DNA of 39,462 nt from Ferruginibacter sp. (GCF_014377975.1 NZ_JACMOO010000275.1:1-39462); one strand, 5' to 3'. Shown: positions 8,417-18,683, counted from the first letter of the stretch. Notes: generated by a model from the letters alone, not told the origin. Numbers and translations: made by a program.

Positions 8417-11400
8417 TCAATTTTGCTTATAGAAAATCAAGTCACTTCCTGGTATTCCGATGGCAATATATTTCTTGCCGTCAATGATCATTTCTTCTGC
8501 TGATTTCACATCGCCGGTAACGGACAGGCCTGATAACGGTTGAGGAACATATTCAAAATTGCCTTTGCCATCGCCAGTTAATAAACAGCCATAATTGGCA
8601 TCAATGCTGCCAATCTTTAAACGATTGTCAGCATGGTTACCCAGTAATAGTAAATCCATTTTTCCGTCATGGTTAAAATCTTTTGTCAGAATTTTTGATA
8701 CAACTGAAAACTGTGCCTGTATCGGTAATACTTTTTTTATAAATTTTCCACCGCGGTTTAAAAAGCAAATGCTCCGCGTTTCGTTCACAGAAAGCAAGCC
8801 CGCTTTGGCCAATTCTTCCGGCGTAAAAATTTCTTTCATCTGTGCATCTGCATAATTTTTATAAGAAGAAAATTTTCTGCGCATTGGATATATCTGTTCA
8901 TTCAATTCATCCCTGCTTACAAAGGGATAAGTTTTTCCCTGCACATAAAAATTAAAAAACGGGTCAATGGAACCATTGCCATCAAAATCAGCATAATACA
9001 TTTCCGCAGGTTCTTTTTCAGATGCCTTGATGGGCGAATTTAATCCCAGGTTACCTGCAATAATGTCTTCATTGCCATCGCCATCTACATCATCGATGTT
9101 TAAGGTAAACCAAAATCCATTGTTGGGTTCCGTAAAATAGTCATTGGTTTTGTCCACAAAACCAGCAGTTGTGTTGATGAATATTTTTATGGGCATCATT
9201 TCACCACAAATAACAAGGTCTTTTTTTCCATCCTTATTTATATCCACCCATTGCGCATCGGTTACCATGCCGATATTTGAAAAAGGTGTTGTTACTTTTG
9301 TAAAATGCCCTTTACCATTGTTGATCAATAAATAACTTTCAGGTGCTAGCGGATATTTGCCGGGAACAATTCTTCCACCAATAAATAAATCTATATCTCC
9401 ATCACCATCCACATCACAGGGTCTAATACAGGATTTACTGCTTCCACTTAGATCCGGCAAGGCATTTTCCAATACATTAAAATTTCCTTTGCCATCATTC
9501 AGGTATAGTTCGTCCTGAAGCGCCGGCGTGTTGGGTTCCCACAATCCGTAACCGCCTTTAGCAACATAAAGATCCGGAAAACCATCACCGTTGGCATCAA
9601 AAAAAACGGCTGCTGAAATTGTAGATTCATTTTCATTCCCAATTGAAATACCCCCTGCCTGAATAAATTTACCACCCGCTTTTTGCAGGTATATTTTACC
9701 CGGATTAATATTATCGCCGCTGATAAACATATCTTCCAGCCCATCCTTATTAACATCTCCTTTGGCAATAACAGGACCGGTTTGAGAATACATAAATAAC
9801 ATTAGTAACTGCCGCTTAAAATCGTTTTTATTGCCCGCTTCATTTTTATAATCCAATATGCCAGATACTTTCGAAAAAACTGCTGTTTTATTTTTTACGG
9901 CTTCATTTTTTATGGGCATTACGTCTACTTTTTGCAGTATGTTTAATTTTTGATTGGCAGTTATATTTATCAATAGCTGTATGGTATTATCCGGCCATAT
10001 AATTTTGAGTGAATCAATATTTTTTTGAATACCCAATCCAAAATTAAGTACGGTTGAAACGCAGGATAAATAACCCCTGTTTGGATTCACTTCCTGGTAT
10101 TGCATGTTGCCATTGTTAAACAAATAAACTTTTGCACCGATGGCATTTGTATTGCCGCCTTTGCCAGTTAATTTTACAGCCAGGTAATTGGTAGAATCTT
10201 TTTCCCTGCTTTGATTCTGATAGATGGATGCTGGTTCATTAATGTTATTGATCACAAGGTCAAGATCGCCGTCGTTATCGAGGTCTACATAAACAGCGCC
10301 GCTTGATATACAGGGCTTTTGTAAGCCCCAATCAATTTGTTTGTTGGAGAAGGTAAGATCGTGATTATTTTTAAAAATATAATTGGGCAACGTTGTTGAT
10401 GGCATTGCTTTTACAAGATCCATCATCAAAGCAGGTTCCCTGTCTATAGCCTTTTTAACTTTATAGTCTCCCCAGTAGCGTAAAAAATCTTTATTGGTAT
10501 AATCTCTCAGGTAACCATTGGTAATAAATAAATCTTTGTAACCATCGTTATCAAAGTCAGCAAATAATGGAGTCCAGCTCCAGTCTGTTGCGGATATACC
10601 CGAAAGACGGCCAATTTCACTAAATGTACCATCGCCATTATTCAGGTGCAGCATATTGCGCATATACTGCTTGTATAAATCCTGACTCTGCATCAGTTCA
10701 AACGATTCATAATTTTCCTGCAACTGCAATAACTTTTGCCGCCTGTTGTCTTCCGGCAACATATCAAGTGTTATAATATCAGCAAAACCATCGTTGTTGA
10801 AATCAGCAATATCTACGCCCATGGAAAATTGTGATAAATGCCGTAACCTTTGCTTAGACTGGTTTGTAAACGTACCGTCATGGTTATTGATGTATAAATA
10901 ATCGGGTTCATTGTAATCGTTGCTAACATAAATATCCTGAAAGCCATCTTGATTTATATCGGCGATGGCAATACCTAAACCAAATGTCATGGGGTTTTGT
11001 CTTATCCCTGCACTTGCTGTTACATCGGTAAAATGATTACCATCATTTCTATATAATTTATTTCCTGCCAGATCATCAATGTCATCTCTGAATTTGGCAA
11101 ATTCCATATTGTCAATTTTTTTTATGCTGTGGTTCAGCAGAAACATATCGAGGTCGCCATCATTGTCGTAATCAAAAAAGGCAGCCTGCGTGCTGTAGCT
11201 TTTATCATCCAGACCATAGCTTTTGGCCTGTTCAGCAAATTTTAAATTACCCTTGTTTATAAAGAGCTGATTACGTCGCATATCGTCGCTTACCTTACCG
11301 GAGTAGCATACATAAATATCCAGTAAGCCATCTCCGTTAACATCCGCCATTGTTACACCTGTTTTCCACCCGCCGCTTCTGCCTTCCATTTCACCGCAGG

Positions 11401-11701
11401 CTTCTTTGGTAATGTCTTTAAATTTCATGTTGCCGAGGTTGAGGTATAATTTATTGGGCTTCATATTACCGGTAAAAAAAATATCCGGTAAACCATCGTT
11501 GTTGATATCACCGACTGCTACGCCTGCTCCATTATAAAAATATTCGTATGCCAGCACATTAAGGTTTTCTGTTTCGCTGATGTCATTGCTAAAACGAATA
11601 GAGGTTTGATTGGGAGAAAGCAAATGAAAAAGGGGAGGCTGTGCATAAACAGGCCTTAATAAAAATTGAAAAAGTATTGATAGGATGATTAAAAATTTCA
11701 T
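8417..11701 (-). CDS. FG-GAP/VCBS repeat protein with central ASPIC/UnbV domain (CRTAC1-like), secreted
   Basis: A 1094-residue exported protein with signal peptide MKFLIILSILFQFLLRPVYAQ. It carries about 15 repeats ending in Ca-binding D-x-[ND]-x-DG-x-x-D loops such as GDINNDGLPDIFF, DYDNDGDLDMFL, DFNNDGFADIIT and DVDGDGDIDLFI, arranged as two arrays. Between them, at about residues 500-585, sits an ASPIC/UnbV domain (LAVKLTGKGGNTNAIGAKVYL...NRGYLSCVSTVLNFGLG). Two seven- or eight-bladed integrin-type propellers are likely. Such proteins bind Ca and mediate extracellular contacts, but no enzymatic role is established. Proteins of this kind recur next to SusC/SusD pairs in Bacteroidota (from memory). 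Here it lies 331 bp downstream of SusD and 139 bp upstream of the haloperoxidase gene. Confidence 0.9.
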   Translation of the reverse strand: MKFLIILSILFQFLLRPVYAQPPLFHLLSPNQTSIRFSNDISETENLNVLAYEYFYNGAGVAVGDINNDGLPDIFFTGNMKPNKLYLNLGNMKFKDITKEACGEMEGRSGGWKTGVTMADVNGDGLLDIYVCYSGKVSDDMRRNQLFINKGNLKFAEQAKSYGLDDKSYSTQAAFFDYDNDGDLDMFLLNHSIKKIDNMEFAKFRDDIDDLAGNKLYRNDGNHFTDVTASAGIRQNPMTFGLGIAIADINQDGFQDIYVSNDYNEPDYLYINNHDGTFTNQSKQRLRHLSQFSMGVDIADFNNDGFADIITLDMLPEDNRRQKLLQLQENYESFELMQSQDLYKQYMRNMLHLNNGDGTFSEIGRLSGISATDWSWTPLFADFDNDGYKDLFITNGYLRDYTNKDFLRYWGDYKVKKAIDREPALMMDLVKAMPSTTLPNYIFKNNHDLTFSNKQIDWGLQKPCISSGAVYVDLDNDGDLDLVINNINEPASIYQNQSREKDSTNYLAVKLTGKGGNTNAIGAKVYLFNNGNMQYQEVNPNRGYLSCVSTVLNFGLGIQKNIDSLKIIWPDNTIQLLINITANQKLNILQKVDVMPIKNEAVKNKTAVFSKVSGILDYKNEAGNKNDFKRQLLMLFMYSQTGPVIAKGDVNKDGLEDMFISGDNINPGKIYLQKAGGKFIQAGGISIGNENESTISAAVFFDANGDGFPDLYVAKGGYGLWEPNTPALQDELYLNDGKGNFNVLENALPDLSGSSKSCIRPCDVDGDGDIDLFIGGRIVPGKYPLAPESYLLINNGKGHFTKVTTPFSNIGMVTDAQWVDINKDGKKDLVICGEMMPIKIFINTTAGFVDKTNDYFTEPNNGFWFTLNIDDVDGDGNEDIIAGNLGLNSPIKASEKEPAEMYYADFDGNGSIDPFFNFYVQGKTYPFVSRDELNEQIYPMRRKFSSYKNYADAQMKEIFTPEELAKAGLLSVNETRSICFLNRGGKFIKKVLPIQAQFSVVSKILTKDFNHDGKMDLLLLGNHADNRLKIGSIDANYGCLLTGDGKGNFEYVPQPLSGLSVTGDVKSAEEMIIDGKKYIAIGIPGSDLIFYKQN

Positions 11702-12032
11702 ATTTAAAGTTATTACAAAAAGGCTTTACGTCATTAACTTATTTAAGCGCCAACGCATGTAAACGTAGTTAAAAATCGGTTGCGTTTTATGGGATTGCTT
11801 TTAAAATATGGCAGTTACCTGCATAGATGACTATCCCTTTCAAATGAAGGTTTTCATTGTTAAAAAATCATTCAAATTAATTCGCCCGGTAAACAATCCT
11901 GTTAATCTTACTAAATTATACATACAAAATAAACCACAACACTATCTTAAAAAAGATAGTGTTGTGGTTTAAATTTTAAATAGCATTTAACAAAAAGTTA
12001 GCAGTTAAAGAGCTTGAACTTTGAGTTTGATA
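11702..12032. other. SusD-FG-GAP intergenic region
   Basis: 331 bp holding the strong hairpin at 11930-11971 just after SusD and the leader of the FG-GAP gene. No perfect TAnnTTTG box was found; a TAACTTTA sequence (minus strand) lies a few bases before the ATG at 11701. Confidence 0.45.
11930..11971 (-). terminator. Long hairpin after SusD (terminator or attenuator)
   Basis: AAACCACAACACTATCTT (11931-11948) and its exact complement (11953-11970), extended by one outer T-A pair, form a 19-bp stem around an AAAA loop. On the minus strand the following bases are ATTTTG, only moderately T-rich. It lies 62 bp past the SusD stop and probably ends or attenuates the SusC-SusD message before the FG-GAP gene. 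Confidence 0.75.
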
Positions 12033-13643
12033 TTAGTTAGCATCCCACCAAACCCTTGATGCGTAAGTATCTCCGCCTGTTAAAGCCGAAACTGCCTTTG
12101 CAAGATTTGAAGGATTTGTAGCCGCTTCCCCTGTTGGGTATGCCTGCCTTCTTGGTATTGTACCAGTGGTAAAATTACCCGGATAAAAAACCGGTGTTAA
12201 CATAGGATAACCTGATCTTCTCCAGTTAGTCCATGCTTCGTCGAAATCGAAGATAGTTCCGGTTAACACCCAATACTGCGTATTAATTTGTTGTAATGAT
12301 GCGGCAGGTGTTGACACATCAAGCGGATTACTGGCAGCATACGTATTAGCAGCAGCTGCAGTAATTGCAGCAGCTGGGTTGATGGTAACATAGGTTTGTA
12401 AAGCAGCAGAAAGTCCATTGCTGTAATGTGTGGCTGAGTTTGCACCAACACTCCAGCCTCTTACTGCAGCTTCTGCAAGCAAAAATTCTGTTTGTGCATA
12501 GGTTAAAATGAAAGAAGGGTTATTACGCGATAAATAAATTGCTGCTTTTGGACGAGAATATTTACCCGTTTTGTTAGCGTCTCCACCTGTGCCGCTTGCT
12601 CCGGGAAATCCAGGGGCATGAGAAATATCACGAACATCGGCATTTTGATTGTAGCCATTGGGCATGCCCATTTGATTGGCTGGTGTGGCATCACCGGCAA
12701 GTGATTGATCGGCAGCCAATGCTAAACCAGGCTGAGGTACTTCGGCAATTAATCCAAGTCTTGGATCGCTGGTAGATTTTAAATAATCAATCAACACTTT
12801 ACCCCATTTAACTTCCGAAAAATCTTCGGCTGTTTGTAGGGGTCCGGAATTATTGTTGCTGAAGCCATGCGAATTATCAAAAACGATATAAGCATTGTCA
12901 TCATTACTTGCAAATACACCCCCGGTAAATGCTTTTTCAGCATATTGTCTTGCTTTGGCTGCATCAACTTTTGTTAAACGCATTGCCATGCGCAACATCA
13001 GCGAGTTGCCAAATTTTTTCCACTGGGCAACATTTCCATGATAAGAGAAAACATCGTTAGTAGGGGCTGTTTTAGAAGCGTCTAAAAGTGCAATGGCACT
13101 ATCAAGTCTTTTCAACATACCGGTGTAAATATCCTGTTGCTTATCATACATTGGGTGAGTAATCCCCGTTTTGGCTCCTAAAGCCTCAGAAAAAGGACAA
13201 TCGCCATAAACATCAGTAACAGCCTGCAAACTCATCACTTCGCAAATTGCTGCAACTGCACTAAGGTTACTTAATGCAGCTTTATCTTTGGTTAAGTTTT
13301 GAACTTCACGAAAGTATCCGCCTGCCTGGTAAGCGCCATCCCAGGTACGTCCCTGATAGTTGTAAAAACTACCTCCCTGTACATATTTATCGCCACCACT
13401 GTAATATCCAGGTTCAGTGGCCGAAGCAAAAGTTTGTGTCCACATACTCTGAAAAAGTATCGGTCCGTTATAGCCTGTAATAGAACCGATATATCCCAAC
13501 TGACCTGATGGCAATAATAAATTCGGATCAAAATTTGCCGCCGAAGCCTGCGTTGGATCCGTATTAATGGAATCGAAGTTTTTGGTACATCCCGTTACAA
13601 ACAGGGCGGTAAAAAGAACAATATTTATAATATTTTTTTTCAT
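12033..13643 (-). CDS. SusD/RagB family outer-membrane nutrient-binding lipoprotein (SusD-like_2 type)
   Basis: A 536-residue lipoprotein. MKKNIINIVLFTALFVTGC carries a lipobox with the acylated Cys at residue 19. The mature start (NFDSINTDPTQ...NFDPNLLLPSGQ) is typical of the SusD-like_2 branch. Helical TPR-like segments follow, including SNLSAVAAICEVMSLQAVTDVYGDCPFSEA and WKKFGNSLMLRMAMRLTKVDAAKARQYAEKA, then the late PSFILTYAQTEFLLAEAAVRGW block. SusD proteins cap the SusC channel outside the cell and help capture glycan or other ligands. The gene starts 5 bp after the SusC stop, so the two are certainly cotranscribed. The ligand cannot be read from sequence; the neighbouring hexosaminidase suggests an N-acetylhexosamine-containing glycan. 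Confidence 0.93.
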   Translation of the reverse strand: MKKNIINIVLFTALFVTGCTKNFDSINTDPTQASAANFDPNLLLPSGQLGYIGSITGYNGPILFQSMWTQTFASATEPGYYSGGDKYVQGGSFYNYQGRTWDGAYQAGGYFREVQNLTKDKAALSNLSAVAAICEVMSLQAVTDVYGDCPFSEALGAKTGITHPMYDKQQDIYTGMLKRLDSAIALLDASKTAPTNDVFSYHGNVAQWKKFGNSLMLRMAMRLTKVDAAKARQYAEKAFTGGVFASNDDNAYIVFDNSHGFSNNNSGPLQTAEDFSEVKWGKVLIDYLKSTSDPRLGLIAEVPQPGLALAADQSLAGDATPANQMGMPNGYNQNADVRDISHAPGFPGASGTGGDANKTGKYSRPKAAIYLSRNNPSFILTYAQTEFLLAEAAVRGWSVGANSATHYSNGLSAALQTYVTINPAAAITAAAANTYAASNPLDVSTPAASLQQINTQYWVLTGTIFDFDEAWTNWRRSGYPMLTPVFYPGNFTTGTIPRRQAYPTGEAATNPSNLAKAVSALTGGDTYASRVWWDAN

Positions 13644-13648
13644 GATAA

Positions 13649-16600
13649 TTATTTTTTGAATTTAAAGTTAACATTGATACCATAAGATCTTGTTGTAGGC
13701 AAACTGGTACCTTCAATACCTGCATAATTAATGTTAGTAGAGAAACCTGCTTCCGGATCGATGTTATCAGTGTGTTTTAGCAACGTTAATAAGTTACGGC
13801 CAACCAAAGAAATCTGGATTGAACTGAACAATGGCAAATTTGCCAATGATTTTTCAGAGATGGTATATCCTAGTGTAAACTGACGCAGTTTAATATAATC
13901 ACCGTTCAATACATTTCCTCTTGAAATATTGGCTAACCTTTTATAGTAAGATTCAGCAGTTGCGTTAACTTTATTTGCACCACCGTCTGCAGTAACACCA
14001 TCAACCAAAATACCTGATTCCCTGCCAACCAATGTAGCTTTATCAAGACCTCTTACCAACGCGTAGTTTTTTGTTGCAGATAAAACTTTATTACCATAGT
14101 TATAATCAATCAGGAAGGACAGATTAAAGTTTCTGTAATTAAATTCATTTTTTAAACCACCATATAATGTAGGCATTACAGATCCCATTGCTATGCGGCT
14201 TCCTGCTATTGGTAAACCACTTTCGTCTACTACAATCTTTCCCCCTGCACCGTATACATAATCGTTGGCCATAATTTGAGGACCGGCATAACCAACAAGA
14301 TAGGCCGTATTAGCATTCAGTGGTCTGTAAGATCCCTGACCTAGTGCGTTTCCGGCTGCATCAGTCTTTAATACTTTAGTACTTATTGAAGTAATGTTGA
14401 AACTAACATTCCAGGTAAAGTCTTTTGATTTTATGGGTGTTCCGGTAATCATTGCTTCAAGTCCTTTATTTTGCATAGAACCATTTGCAATTACAGTACC
14501 TGCAAAACCGGTAGCCCAGCTAATGTTTGCATTCATGATTTCGTTGGTTGATTTGCGGTTAAAATAAGCAATATCAAATCCTAAACGATTTTTAAGGAAT
14601 TTTAATTCAGTACCAATTTCAAATTCCGTGATAGTAAAAGGCTTCAAAAACAAGTTTGGTAATGAACCACTATACCCCCCGGTTGAAATACCATTGATAG
14701 CACCACCAACGCTATAATAAGTAGCCGTTTGGTAAGGGCTTGAAGGCTCACCACTTGTTTGTGCATAAGACACCCGTAGTTTTCCATAATTCAATGAAGG
14801 CGATTTCAATAATTCAGAGAATAAGAAACTCCCTGTAACCGATGGAGTAAAAATATTGCGTTTATTTACTGGAATGCTCGAATTGTACAAAGAAGAGAAA
14901 GCATCATACCTTCCGGTTGTACCAATAGTTAAGTAATTTTTATAAGTAAAGTCCAAAGTGTAAAAGCCTGCATGAGCAGCTCTTTCTGACGTACCATATC
15001 CTCTGCCATAGTTTAACACGTTACCTGGTGTGTACAGGTTAGGAATTACAAATGGTCCACCATTAATATTTAAGCCTTCGTATTTATTTGTACGTGAGTT
15101 TCCACCAATGACTGCATCTAATTGAATATCGTTTGTTAATTTATGCTTCAGACCTAATAATATATCCAGGTTAAGCTCTGAGGTATTAGAAGTAGAAATA
15201 CCGATGTTACCCGACTTGTCGCCCTGGTAAGAATAATCAGTACCGGTAGGTGTAACTCCCAGGCTTCTGTCATTTTCATTATCATATCCTAATTTACCTT
15301 GTAAATAGATCCAGCTGTTGATGTCGTATTTTGCAGAAACTGCAGAGATTAGTCTTTTACGTCCAACATTATTCAACCATTTATTTACAGCGAAATAAGG
15401 ATTGGTAACATAGTTATCATCACTAAATACAATTTCTCTCCCGTTAGCATCATAACCCGGAGATAAAATACTTTCGCGAATATTGGGAGCGAGGAATAAA
15501 CCATTGTTTGGGTTACCCGGTCCATCACTTAAGTAAGAAGGATTATGATTCAACTGATCAAGATAATTGGCCATAAAGGATATGGTAAGTCTATCCGTAA
15601 CTTTTTGATCCATACTGAAGTTTACAGTTTTTCTACCCAGATCACTATTTCTGATGATCGCTTCGCTTTTTAAATTAGAAAGCGATAAACGGTAAGTACC
15701 TTTATCGCCGCCACCATATACAGATACTGTATTAGTATAAGAGGGAGCTACCCTGTAAAAATCGGCAATATTGTTTTTATAGGGAGAATAAGCGTAGCTA
15801 TTACCATCTAATTGTGTAAAGCTAGAACCATCCATTTTACCACCCCATGCAAATCTTGCCGTATTTAATGCCGCATTTTGTGTAGCAGGTTTAGCACCAC
15901 CGGTGCCTTGTCCGTATATATATTGATAGTCGGTATAGTTAATTGCTTTTTCCTGAGAAATGTTGGTATTGTACTCAACGGTTGCAGTACCTTTTTTTCC
16001 CATTTTGGTAGTTATTATTATTACCCCATTGGCAGCCCTTGGACCATATAATGCAGATGCAGCAAGACCTTTTAAAACAGTCATGTTTTCAATGTCATCA
16101 GGGTTAATGTTACCAATACCATCGCCGGCATCAGCACCACCCCATTCACCTGCACTTCCACGCTGGGAATTATCTATTGGCACACCATTGATTACAAATA
16201 AGGGAGATCCACCACCTGTTAAACTTGAAATACCACGAAGTAAAATACGGGCAGAACCGCCCGGACCGCCATTAGCCCCGTGTACATTTAAACCCGCAAC
16301 TTGTCCTTCCAGGGAAAGTGCGACGTTGTTTTCACGCGCTTTTGTAAATTGTTCGCTGCCTACAACGCTCACTGCATAACCCAATTTTTTAGATTCTTTG
16401 CTGATACCAAGTGCTGTCACTATAACTTCAGACATTTCAGCTGAAGCCTGATCTAATGCAACAGACACGCTGTTTTTTGTGCCCGGCAAAATAATTTTTG
16501 TAGCATAACCAACAGAAGTTACTTCAAGTGAAACATTTCCTGTGGGAATGAACAAGGAAAAAGTACCATCCGGATTGGCTACCGTTTTAATATTTTTTCC

Positions 16601-16741
16601 TTTTACACTAATTGTAGCAGATGCTAACCCATTGCCGGATTTGGAATCTGTAACGGTACCGGTTAGTGGCCGGGTTTGTGCCATTGCTACTGAGCTTAGC
16701 AGTAGGAAGGCAATCAAAATGCGTGATTTTTTCATTTGCAA
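13649..16741 (-). CDS. SusC/RagA family TonB-linked outer-membrane transporter
   Basis: A 1030-residue TonB-dependent transporter. After the signal peptide (MKKSRILIAFLLLSSVAMAQ) comes a carboxypeptidase-regulatory-like domain at about 25-100 (GTVTDSKSGNGLASATISVKG). Then come the TonB box region (SEVIVTALGISKESKKLGYAVS), the plug (about 125-235, with LLRGISSLTGGGSPLFVINGVPIDN and GPRAANGVIIITTKMGKKG) and a barrel ending in FKFKK. There is no N-terminal STN domain, so signalling through an anti-sigma factor is not expected. It moves ligand through the outer membrane with its SusD partner, encoded 5 bp downstream. An ATG two codons in (16735) fits the signal peptide equally well. A ROK regulator upstream is a plausible controller. 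Confidence 0.95.
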   Translation of the reverse strand: MQMKKSRILIAFLLLSSVAMAQTRPLTGTVTDSKSGNGLASATISVKGKNIKTVANPDGTFSLFIPTGNVSLEVTSVGYATKIILPGTKNSVSVALDQASAEMSEVIVTALGISKESKKLGYAVSVVGSEQFTKARENNVALSLEGQVAGLNVHGANGGPGGSARILLRGISSLTGGGSPLFVINGVPIDNSQRGSAGEWGGADAGDGIGNINPDDIENMTVLKGLAASALYGPRAANGVIIITTKMGKKGTATVEYNTNISQEKAINYTDYQYIYGQGTGGAKPATQNAALNTARFAWGGKMDGSSFTQLDGNSYAYSPYKNNIADFYRVAPSYTNTVSVYGGGDKGTYRLSLSNLKSEAIIRNSDLGRKTVNFSMDQKVTDRLTISFMANYLDQLNHNPSYLSDGPGNPNNGLFLAPNIRESILSPGYDANGREIVFSDDNYVTNPYFAVNKWLNNVGRKRLISAVSAKYDINSWIYLQGKLGYDNENDRSLGVTPTGTDYSYQGDKSGNIGISTSNTSELNLDILLGLKHKLTNDIQLDAVIGGNSRTNKYEGLNINGGPFVIPNLYTPGNVLNYGRGYGTSERAAHAGFYTLDFTYKNYLTIGTTGRYDAFSSLYNSSIPVNKRNIFTPSVTGSFLFSELLKSPSLNYGKLRVSYAQTSGEPSSPYQTATYYSVGGAINGISTGGYSGSLPNLFLKPFTITEFEIGTELKFLKNRLGFDIAYFNRKSTNEIMNANISWATGFAGTVIANGSMQNKGLEAMITGTPIKSKDFTWNVSFNITSISTKVLKTDAAGNALGQGSYRPLNANTAYLVGYAGPQIMANDYVYGAGGKIVVDESGLPIAGSRIAMGSVMPTLYGGLKNEFNYRNFNLSFLIDYNYGNKVLSATKNYALVRGLDKATLVGRESGILVDGVTADGGANKVNATAESYYKRLANISRGNVLNGDYIKLRQFTLGYTISEKSLANLPLFSSIQISLVGRNLLTLLKHTDNIDPEAGFSTNINYAGIEGTSLPTTRSYGINVNFKFKK

Positions 16742-17063
16742 TTATTGTTTTGGTTAAAAAATTTCCCTGAAACTAATGGGATTTATACTAAAGTTTTGTG
16801 TCGGTTGTTTCTCTATTTACATTATTTATAATTGATCTTTATTTTAATTGTTACGCTGCATCGAAACATTTTTTTTTAATCATTTGCTAACTAAAATTCC
16901 ATTCTACAAATGCTTCAATGGCTCCAAATTCAGCCAGGATTTGCCCTTGCCTGCCTGTGGTAATCGTCTGCTCCGGGTTTACCGCCCAGCCACCTTGTGA
17001 TGAAGTATTGCAACCAACCGCTCAATCTTTAATCAATGCCCACAAAAAAATAAAATCATTTTA
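16742..17063. other. GH20-SusC intergenic region
   Basis: 322 bp that should contain the SusC leader and promoter. No perfect TAnnTTTG box is present on the minus strand. I see no gene or hairpin of note. Confidence 0.4.
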
Positions 17064-18683
17064 TTACTTTTTTCCTTTTATTTTTTTCCGGGTTAAAGTA
17101 TTGGTTAACGTCGCTTTGCTGTAACTGCTTTTCCACAAATCGTATCGTTTAAATTGTTGCTTTAAACGGGGCTCAAATAATATCCAGCTTCGTTGTTTTT
17201 TGGGGCTCCACAACACTTCGCTTAATGCACTCATCCGTGGAAAAATCATGTACTCGATTTTAGAGGGGTCGGATATATATTCTGTCCAGAGATTGGCTTG
17301 GCCGCCCAGCACATGTTTTGCCTGCTCTGTATTTAATTCTTTTGGAATGGGCTCATAACCATATACTTTTTCTACAGGCAGATAGCCACCAATGGTGAGC
17401 GAATCGTCTTTTTGTACCTGGGCATGATCAAAATAAACCCATCCGCCCGGGGTCATAATTACATCGTGATTTTGTTTTGCTGCATCTATGCCGCCTTGTT
17501 CGCCCCGCCAGCTCATTACCGTTGCATTGGGTGCAAGGCCACCTTCCAGTATTTCATCCCAACCAATCATTTTACGTCCTTTGCTGTTAATGTATTTTTC
17601 CATTCTCTGTATAAAATAACTCTGCAATCCATGCTCATCTTTTAACTCTTCCGCTTTTATGCGTGCCTGGCAAAGCGGGCATAGTTTCCAGTTATTTTTA
17701 GGGCATTCATCGCCACCAACATGTATATACGGCCCCGGAAACAATTGTAATACTTCATCCAGTACATTCTGTAAAAATTGAAAGGTAGAATCTTTACCGG
17801 CGCAAAAAACATTGTTAAATACTCCCCAGGTTTCTTCCACTTTATAGGGGCCGGTGCCAGGGCAACCAAGCCAGGGGTATGAGGTAAGCGCTGCTTCGGC
17901 ATGACCGGGCATTTCAATTTCCGGCACTACCGTTATAAACCTGTCTGCTGCATATTTTACTACCTCTCTTATTTCTTCCTGGGTATAAAAACCGCTGTGT
18001 TTTATGTGGTCGTTTCCTGTTCCGGGAAAATGCCCGATGATGGTGCCGTTGCGGGTGCTTCCTACTTCGGTTAACAGTGGATATTTTTTTATTTTAATTC
18101 TCCAGCCCTGGTCATCTGTTAAATGCCAGTGGAAATAATTCATTTTATGCAGCGCTATATAATCAATGTATTTTTTTACAACAGACACGGGAAAAAAATG
18201 ACGGCCAACATCCAGCATCATGCCCCTGTAAATAAACCTGGGCGAATCTGCAATGCTAACAGCAGGAATTTTAAGAGACACATTTTTTGTAACGGGCAAT
18301 AGTTGTATCAAAGTTTGAATCCCGTAAAAGATACCTGAATAAGTATCACCTGATATGGTTACACCCATAGGTGCAACCACTAAATTATATGCATCAGATG
18401 ATGGCTTTTCAATATTTTTTTTTGTGACAAGTTTTATATAATTTCCTGGTTGCGCACTGCCTTTAGCCAGCTTAAACCCGTATATATTTTCAAGATACGC
18501 ATTGAAAAAATCAGCCGATTTTCCGGCTTCAGCATCATTTACTACAAAAACGGTTTTATTCGTTATAGTAAAAGTTCCGCTATTAAGTTTTACACTTACC
18601 GGCTGTGGAATAATATTTAACTGCTGACAAAAACTTTGCAAACCAGCTGCTGCCAACAGAGTAAGAAACAGGAAAGACTTCAT
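17064..18683 (-). CDS. GH20 beta-N-acetylhexosaminidase, exported
   Basis: A 539-residue exo-enzyme. It has a signal peptide (MKSFLFLTLLAAAGLQSFCQ), the GH20b-like N-terminal alpha/beta domain at about 22-145 (IIPQPVSVKLNSGTFTI) and the GH20 barrel from about 150. Key motifs are GRHFFPVSVVKKYIDYIALHKMNYFHWHLTDDQGWRI (positions 160-196), PEIEMPGHAEA, and the catalytic Asp-Glu pair D325-E326 in HVGGDECPKNNW. Substrate-site residues WTEY and the terminal SALSEVLWSPK are present. It hydrolyses terminal GlcNAc or GalNAc by substrate-assisted catalysis. It lacks the extra C-terminal CBM/FN3-like domains of longer homologues. A Cys-rich LCPLCQ segment follows the catalytic pair. It lies between the sialidase-like gene and SusC in the same direction. 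Confidence 0.93.
   Translation of the reverse strand: MKSFLFLTLLAAAGLQSFCQQLNIIPQPVSVKLNSGTFTITNKTVFVVNDAEAGKSADFFNAYLENIYGFKLAKGSAQPGNYIKLVTKKNIEKPSSDAYNLVVAPMGVTISGDTYSGIFYGIQTLIQLLPVTKNVSLKIPAVSIADSPRFIYRGMMLDVGRHFFPVSVVKKYIDYIALHKMNYFHWHLTDDQGWRIKIKKYPLLTEVGSTRNGTIIGHFPGTGNDHIKHSGFYTQEEIREVVKYAADRFITVVPEIEMPGHAEAALTSYPWLGCPGTGPYKVEETWGVFNNVFCAGKDSTFQFLQNVLDEVLQLFPGPYIHVGGDECPKNNWKLCPLCQARIKAEELKDEHGLQSYFIQRMEKYINSKGRKMIGWDEILEGGLAPNATVMSWRGEQGGIDAAKQNHDVIMTPGGWVYFDHAQVQKDDSLTIGGYLPVEKVYGYEPIPKELNTEQAKHVLGGQANLWTEYISDPSKIEYMIFPRMSALSEVLWSPKKQRSWILFEPRLKQQFKRYDLWKSSYSKATLTNTLTRKKIKGKK

Noticed and set aside
13649-16741. SusC as a signalling transducer with an ECF sigma/anti-sigma pair
   Set aside because: No STN domain at the N-terminus and no sigma or anti-sigma gene nearby.
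16918-17124. Plus-strand 68-codon frame between GH20 and SusC
   Set aside because: Overlaps the end of the GH20 gene and has no family features.
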